Below are positions 59,495 to 64,000 of a stretch of DNA of 64,000 bases, piece after piece (positions within the stretch are counted from its first letter, which is position 1; each line of letters begins with the position of its first letter). The stretch is from Rahnella inusitata. Lineage in GTDB: Bacteria; Pseudomonadota; Gammaproteobacteria; Enterobacterales; Enterobacteriaceae. Under the pieces are notes generated by a model. The model did not search any database. It had not been told where the DNA came from and saw only the letters and a program-made list of their open reading frames with translations. The position numbers were made by a program, and so were the translations under genes. Location: contig NZ_JYDE01000021.1 of NCBI RefSeq assembly GCF_003263515.1, forward strand, positions 1-64,000, given 5' to 3'.

Positions 59495-60478
59495 ATGGAA
59501 CACTCATCCCTTAACGACATCGAATCCCTCAGCGGCACCTCGTCTGCTGACACTTCCAACAGCCAAAAAGCCAGCGGATTCAGTTTGTTTATGGATTTGC
59601 TGAGCGGCGCGTGCGTGCCGGACAACCTCTGGCGTGACCGGATGTTCCGCGTGAAATACGCTGTCCGCACCTTATTGCACCCGCTGGATACGCTCAACGT
59701 CCTGAACAAAATGGCCGCCGAGCCGGTATGGCAGGAAGCGTTCACCGTGCAGACCAAACTGCCGAGCAAAATCCACAAACCTTATCTGCACCTCGGGCTG
59801 CCGTCCGCCGGCCGCGCCGGGGCACTTCTTGATCACTATGAGTTCGTCAGAAACCTGGAAAACGTGCAATTGCGCAACGCATTTCTGAGCGCAGATGGCC
59901 GCACCGTGAATCAGTTCAGCGGCAAAGATGGCGAAACCTTTAGCGTGGTGCTGGGATCAATTGGTAAATCCGAGCGTGAAGGCGAAGCCAATATGTTCCT
60001 GTATATGGAAGAGACACTGCTGGCAGCGCTGACGTTTAGCGTGGTGCAACGCCCGGAAGGGCTGACGATGATCGTTGGCGGATTCCAGGGTGCGCATCGC
60101 TCAACGCCGCATGAAGTGATTAAACAGGCGACTAAATCCTGCTACGGACTGTTTCCGAAACGTCTGCTGCTGGAAAGCCTGCAGCGCATCGCCGCGCAAA
60201 CCGGCGTGCAGCGTATTCTGGCGGTCAGCGATACCGGCCATGTGTTCCGCAGCCTGCGTTACCGTCACCGCAAAAAAAACGTGTTTGTCGCCAGCTATAA
60301 CGAATTCTGGGATTCCATCAGCGCGACCCCGTATTCTTCTGCGTTATATGACGTGCCGTTGACACTGCCGCGTAAAACCATGGAAGAGTTGCCGAGCAAA
60401 AAGCGTTCGGAATACCGTAAACGCTATACCTTGCTGGATGAATTAAACGAAAGTACAGCGTCATTACTGAAAGCCTGA
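59495..60478 (+). CDS. VirK/YbjX family protein (DUF535)
   Basis: 327 residues. The DUF535 pattern is clear: PYLHLGLPSAGRAGALLDHY, LGSIGKSEREGEANMFLYME, LTFSVVQRPEGLTMIVGGFQ, IKQATKSCYGLFPKRLLLES and YNEFWDSISATPYSSALYDV. Salmonella relatives are PhoP-regulated and linked to envelope remodelling and survival in macrophages; the reaction is unknown. Weak ribosome binding site. Confidence 0.9.
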   Translation: MEHSSLNDIESLSGTSSADTSNSQKASGFSLFMDLLSGACVPDNLWRDRMFRVKYAVRTLLHPLDTLNVLNKMAAEPVWQEAFTVQTKLPSKIHKPYLHLGLPSAGRAGALLDHYEFVRNLENVQLRNAFLSADGRTVNQFSGKDGETFSVVLGSIGKSEREGEANMFLYMEETLLAALTFSVVQRPEGLTMIVGGFQGAHRSTPHEVIKQATKSCYGLFPKRLLLESLQRIAAQTGVQRILAVSDTGHVFRSLRYRHRKKNVFVASYNEFWDSISATPYSSALYDVPLTLPRKTMEELPSKKRSEYRKRYTLLDELNESTASLLKA

Positions 60479-60884
60479 ACCGGCGTTTTTTGTGGTTCAA
60501 CACGTCTGAGATTGACTCGCTGTAGCAAGCACCAGGGCCAGGGATTGGCCTTTCCTCCCGTTTTTGTCTGACTTGTATGGCAGGTCAGTGCACCTCTCTT
60601 TTCTCTCGCTCAGAATTTCGTGCATTTTAAGTCACGGTTTCGTAAAGCATTAGTACGGTAATAATTCAATTCTTAACTAATGGATTGTGAATAATCTCGT
60701 GAATTGTGTTTTTTTTATGAATGAGAATGTTACACGTATCGCAATTCCATCTGACAAGAATCCTCCCGCTGCGCTAAATGTGAGTTAATTCACATCTATT
60801 CATTCACTCCGCCTATATAAAACGCAATATCTATAAAAACGAAACACCGGTTCATAAATTCAAACTCTCTGGGCGGGAAACGCA
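60479..60884. promoter_or_regulatory. Control region of the togT-pelX operon
   Basis: 406 bp without an ORF. It ends with a perfect CRP site (60779-60794), a TATATAAA-like -10 near 60814-60821 and a KdgR-like GAAACACCGGTTCAT at 60841-60855 that lacks one base of the consensus. The left half (60479-60770) is AT-rich with nothing I can name. Confidence 0.55.
60779..60794. promoter_or_regulatory. Perfect CRP site
   Basis: TGTGA-GTTAAT-TCACA matches both CRP half-sites exactly. Centred about 40 bp before the likely transcription start, a class II activator position. Pectin genes are CRP-dependent in Dickeya and relatives. Confidence 0.85.
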
Positions 60885-62450
60885 ATGAACGCAGAAAAAC
60901 CGATTTTATTCAGGCATCAGCTGGCGTACGGCGGCGGCAATTTACTGGGCAGCGGTGCGCTGGCCATTGCCGGTATCTGGCTGCTCTATTTCTACACCAC
61001 ATTCTGTGGGCTGACGCTGTTACAGGCTTCGGCGATCTTTTCTGTCGCCAGCATCATTGATGCGATCAGCAACCCGCTGATGGGCTACCTTTCCGATAAC
61101 TTCGGCAAAACCCGCCTCGGCAAACGTTTTGGCCGCCGCCGCTTCTTTATCCTGCTCGGCATTCCGCTGATGATGTTCTACCCTCTGCTGTGGGTGGAGG
61201 GCTTCGGCTTCTGGTATTACTTGTCCACTTACGTGGTGTTTGAACTGATTTACACCTCGGTGATGGTGCCGTACGAAACCCTCGCGACTGAAATGACCAC
61301 CGACTTCTCCGCGCGCTCAAAGCTGACTGGCTACAAAGCGATTTTCGGTAAAGTGGCCAATTTCCTCGCCGCGTTTATTCCTGGTCAGTTCATTCTGATC
61401 TACGGAAAAGACTCCGCCGAACCGTTCTTCTTCACGGCGCTGACTTACGGCGTGATTTTATGCGTCGCGATTGGCATGCTCTATCTCTCTTCCTGGGAAC
61501 GTCCGACAGAAGAAACCACGCCCGTTGATGAGAAGAAAATGACCCTGGGCAAAACCATGCTTACGCTGCTGCGTGACATGAAATCTACCTTCCATCTGCG
61601 CGTGTTCCGCAAACATCTGGGCATGTACCTGTGCGGATTCGGTGCGGAATGGCTGTTCGCCTCGGTCTTCACTTACTTCATCATTTTCGTTCTGCAATAT
61701 GACCCGACAATGGTCGCCGGGCTCAGCAGTCTGAACTCGATTCTGCAACTGTTCTCCACCGCGATCTTCATCGGGATTTGCGTGAAACACGGTTTCAGCA
61801 AGCCTTACATTCTGGCGCTGGGCATCGTGGTGTTCTCGGTCGCCTGCTACAGCCTGCTGCATTTCCTGCATCTGCCGCAGCAGTACGCGACGGTTGCGAT
61901 GCTGACCATCACCGTCATCTTCGGTATCGGTACCGGCGGCGTGTATTACATTCCGTGGACGGTTTACACCTTCCTGGCGGACATTGACGAAGCCTTCACT
62001 GGCCGTCGTCGTGAAGGCATCTATGCCGGTGCTATGACCTTCTCCGGCAAACTGATGCGCTCGGTCATCGTCTTCGTGATGGGCGCTATCCTCAGTTTCT
62101 ACGGCTTCCAGTCCAAATCTCACACCCAGCCTGAAAGCGCCGTTACTGCCATTGCGATGGTGTTCTGTATCGGGGTGATTGCGCTGGCGCTGATGGCGAT
62201 GGTGTTCAGTAATCAGATGAAGCTGAACCGCAAAACTCACCTGGTGGTACTGGGCGAAGTGGCGCGTATCAAAGCGGGCGGTGAAATCAGCCAGATCCAA
62301 CCGGACGTACGTGCTGTCATGGAAAACCTGATTGGCTATCCGTACGAACAATGCTGGGGCAACAGTGAAGTCTGTCGCAAAATCTTCGATACGCCCGCCG
62401 TTGAGCTGACCGATCCTAAACCGATGGTGAGCACCACGCAGCACCCGTAA
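60885..62450 (+). CDS. togT: Oligogalacturonide transporter (GPH/MFS, TogT-like)
   Basis: 521 residues, twelve helices of the glycoside-pentoside-hexuronide family. Signatures: LAYGGGNLLGSGALAIAGIW, DAISNPLMGYLSDNFGKTRL, and the loop GKRFGRRRFFILLGIPLMMF. Its position directly before a PelX-type pectate lyase gene matches the TogT oligogalacturonide importer of Dickeya. Symbol assigned by that context; a related hexuronide permease is the alternative. Confidence 0.8.
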   Translation: MNAEKPILFRHQLAYGGGNLLGSGALAIAGIWLLYFYTTFCGLTLLQASAIFSVASIIDAISNPLMGYLSDNFGKTRLGKRFGRRRFFILLGIPLMMFYPLLWVEGFGFWYYLSTYVVFELIYTSVMVPYETLATEMTTDFSARSKLTGYKAIFGKVANFLAAFIPGQFILIYGKDSAEPFFFTALTYGVILCVAIGMLYLSSWERPTEETTPVDEKKMTLGKTMLTLLRDMKSTFHLRVFRKHLGMYLCGFGAEWLFASVFTYFIIFVLQYDPTMVAGLSSLNSILQLFSTAIFIGICVKHGFSKPYILALGIVVFSVACYSLLHFLHLPQQYATVAMLTITVIFGIGTGGVYYIPWTVYTFLADIDEAFTGRRREGIYAGAMTFSGKLMRSVIVFVMGAILSFYGFQSKSHTQPESAVTAIAMVFCIGVIALALMAMVFSNQMKLNRKTHLVVLGEVARIKAGGEISQIQPDVRAVMENLIGYPYEQCWGNSEVCRKIFDTPAVELTDPKPMVSTTQHP

Positions 62451-62527
62451 TCCCTGAGCTTTACCTCACTCATGATGACTTAACCGACTGGCCGGGAAAC
62501 CGGCCAGCGACGCCTTACGCATTCAGG

Positions 62528-64000
62528 ATGAAAACGACTATGTGGGAACGACACCTGTTTATTGTCGCGCTGTCTCTCGGAGCAAGCGCACAGGGCATGG
62601 CCGCCGCATTGCCTGCCACCGGCAGTCTGGTCTGGCACAGCATCACCTTTGGCCAGTCGACAGACATAAATTTTGCGACCAACGTTTTGCCGGAAAAAAT
62701 CGGCATGAATGAAACCCGGCTGGCGGACGGTAAAACGATCCCTGCCGCCGGAACGCCGCTGACTACGCCGTTTACCCTCGAAAGCCGCGGCGGAAAAGTG
62801 GGTAACAGCCACGATGGATTAACCTATTTCTACACGCGCTTACCGGCAGACGTGAATTTCCAGCTGGAAGCCGACATCACGCTCAATCAGTTTGGCCCGG
62901 AAAATGGCGCCAAACCGGCGGGCCAGGAAGGCGCGGGTTTACTGGTGCGCGATATTCTCGGTACGCCGCGCCAACCGGTGACCAAACCGGGTATCGAGGA
63001 ATTACCTGCGGCGTCCAATATGCTCATGAACAGCGTGATGGCGACAGGCAATAATCCGCCGGTGGTTGCGCTGATCGCCAGACAGGGCGTGCAGCAGCCG
63101 TGGGGAAATACCGGCATCGGCATTATGCGCGCAAGTTATCACCCGCTGACCACGCCCGCGCATTTCTCCCTGCGCCTGACACGCACGGACACCGGATTTG
63201 ATGTCGCGTATGCGCCTCAGGGCAGCGAACAGTGGACGACGAAAACCGTCGAAGGCGCTGACCGCATCACAATGCTCGATAAAACAGGTTATTACGTTGG
63301 TTTCTTCGCCTCGCGCAACGCCAGCATTACCGTCAATCACGCGAAGCTGACGCTCAGCGAAGCCCATACGCAGCCCTCCGCAGCCTACGTGACGCCGTCA
63401 CTTAAGCCGCGCATTGAGGTGATGTCCTCGGCGGTGATCGCCCGCCGCGAGAGTGTTTTCCAGTTGCGCACCAACGGTGACGGGCAGTTGCAGATTGAAC
63501 AGGGCGGCAAACCGCTGCTGCGCCAGCAAACCGTGCGCGGCGGCGAAGTGGTCGCCGTGCCTTTCCATGCCGAAAGCCCCGCGACGGCGCTGCGCGTAAC
63601 CTTCACGCCACAGAACGGCCAGCCGCTGACGCAGGAATTTCCGGTCAGCATGGCGCTGGTGAGCAATCCGGATGAATTGTACGTCTCCGCGCAGGGCGTT
63701 GCGGGCAATGACGGCTCCCGCGCGCATCCGCTGGATTTCGCCAGCGCAGTCAATCTGCTGGCACCGGGCGGTACGCTTTTGCTGGAGGAGGGCGAATATC
63801 CGGCCAGCGTCATCCCGGCGACCGCCAGCGGCACGGACAAGGCGATGAAAAACCTCAAAACGCAGGGCGATAAGGTAGTGTTCAACGGCCTGAAACTCGA
63901 CGCAAGCTACTGGAACGTGCAGGGCATTACTGTGACGAAGAAAAGTTTCCATATTGCCGGAAGTTACAATCATATCGACCGCGTTAAAGCACATCACGCC
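62528..64000 (+). CDS. pelX: PelX-like exopolygalacturonate lyase (PL9), 3' end beyond window
   Basis: 491 codons visible, open at the window end. A signal peptide (HLFIVALSLGASAQGMAA) leads to an N-terminal domain of about 350 residues, then the start of the right-handed beta-helix lyase: YVSAQGVAGNDGSRAHPLDF, ASAVNLLAPGGTLLLEEGEY, WNVQGITVTKKSFHIAGSYN and HIDRVKAHHA. This is the PL9 PelL/PelX pattern. Periplasmic PelX releases digalacturonates from pectate ends, feeding togT and ogl. Start either ATG 62528 or, with AGGA better spaced, ATG 62540. 77 bp after togT, probably co-transcribed. Confidence 0.85.
   Translation, partial: MKTTMWERHLFIVALSLGASAQGMAAALPATGSLVWHSITFGQSTDINFATNVLPEKIGMNETRLADGKTIPAAGTPLTTPFTLESRGGKVGNSHDGLTYFYTRLPADVNFQLEADITLNQFGPENGAKPAGQEGAGLLVRDILGTPRQPVTKPGIEELPAASNMLMNSVMATGNNPPVVALIARQGVQQPWGNTGIGIMRASYHPLTTPAHFSLRLTRTDTGFDVAYAPQGSEQWTTKTVEGADRITMLDKTGYYVGFFASRNASITVNHAKLTLSEAHTQPSAAYVTPSLKPRIEVMSSAVIARRESVFQLRTNGDGQLQIEQGGKPLLRQQTVRGGEVVAVPFHAESPATALRVTFTPQNGQPLTQEFPVSMALVSNPDELYVSAQGVAGNDGSRAHPLDFASAVNLLAPGGTLLLEEGEYPASVIPATASGTDKAMKNLKTQGDKVVFNGLKLDASYWNVQGITVTKKSFHIAGSYNHIDRVKAHHA

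Noticed and set aside
61458-62444. 328-residue minus-strand ORF
   Set aside because: Antisense to togT, His/Gln/Arg-rich, no recognisable domain.

Overview
The window reads as chromosome from a plant-, soil- or water-associated enterobacterium of the Yersiniaceae (Rahnella/Ewingella/Serratia-like). Mtr, ProP, AmyA, HcxA, RcnB, YbjX and the SrfABC proteins are all enterobacterial in type. They sit among sucrose, alpha-glucoside and pectin genes that suit life on plant material. The species call is inference from gene content; no rRNA, tRNA or CRISPR array was seen.

Layout. 0.1-3.3 kb: two MFS efflux pumps (the first broken by a one-base frameshift) divergent from a TetR regulator across a palindromic operator. 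3.7-8.7 kb: a small unknown protein, a GNAT acetyltransferase, and a GntR/UTRA regulator divergent from a PTS alpha-glucoside operon (aglA-aglB). 8.7-10.2 kb: an ABM/ACT/ArsR operon whose promoter palindrome also faces a truncated gene. 10.2-16.9 kb: a complete sucrose regulon, scrK divergent from scrYABR. 17-18.4 kb: mtr with a TrpR operator. 18.5-19.5 kb: a small I78-type lipoprotein, then about 560 nt that look like a large folded non-coding RNA with its own promoter and terminator. 19.6-22.9 kb: an ABC-F ATPase behind a 27-codon leader peptide and mutually exclusive hairpins, downstream of an MFS pump. 23-28 kb: dehydrogenases, membrane and periplasmic proteins, and remnants of two lost oxidoreductase genes. 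28.5-38.9 kb: a giant autotransporter of about 3460 residues with 296-297-residue internal repeats. 38.9-45.2 kb: kdgF-ogl (pectin), proP, amyA, then an AT-rich gene for an ExoY/CyaA-type nucleotidyl cyclase toxin. 45.4-52.7 kb: srfABC plus an unknown upstream gene. 53-60.5 kb: transporters, an orphan sugar-binding protein with an LVIVD protein, hcxA and a VirK/YbjX protein. 60.8-64 kb: togT-like oligogalacturonide transporter and the start of a PelX-type pectate lyase, behind a perfect CRP site.

How the parts fit. Three carbohydrate systems (sucrose, alpha-glucosides, pectin) carry local regulators or sites that look like local-regulator or CRP sites. ogl and kdgF take oligogalacturonides that the togT-like transporter would import and a PelX-like lyase would release. 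The host-interaction set is the giant adhesin, the cyclase toxin, SrfABC and YbjX. The items most worth a second look are the ~560-nt structured RNA, the ABC-F attenuator with its bistable leader, the nucleotidyl cyclase toxin flanked by near-matching hairpins, and SrfB/SrfC as an actin-like plus GTPase-like pair. All calls come from reading the sequence and remembered family motifs; no database search was run.
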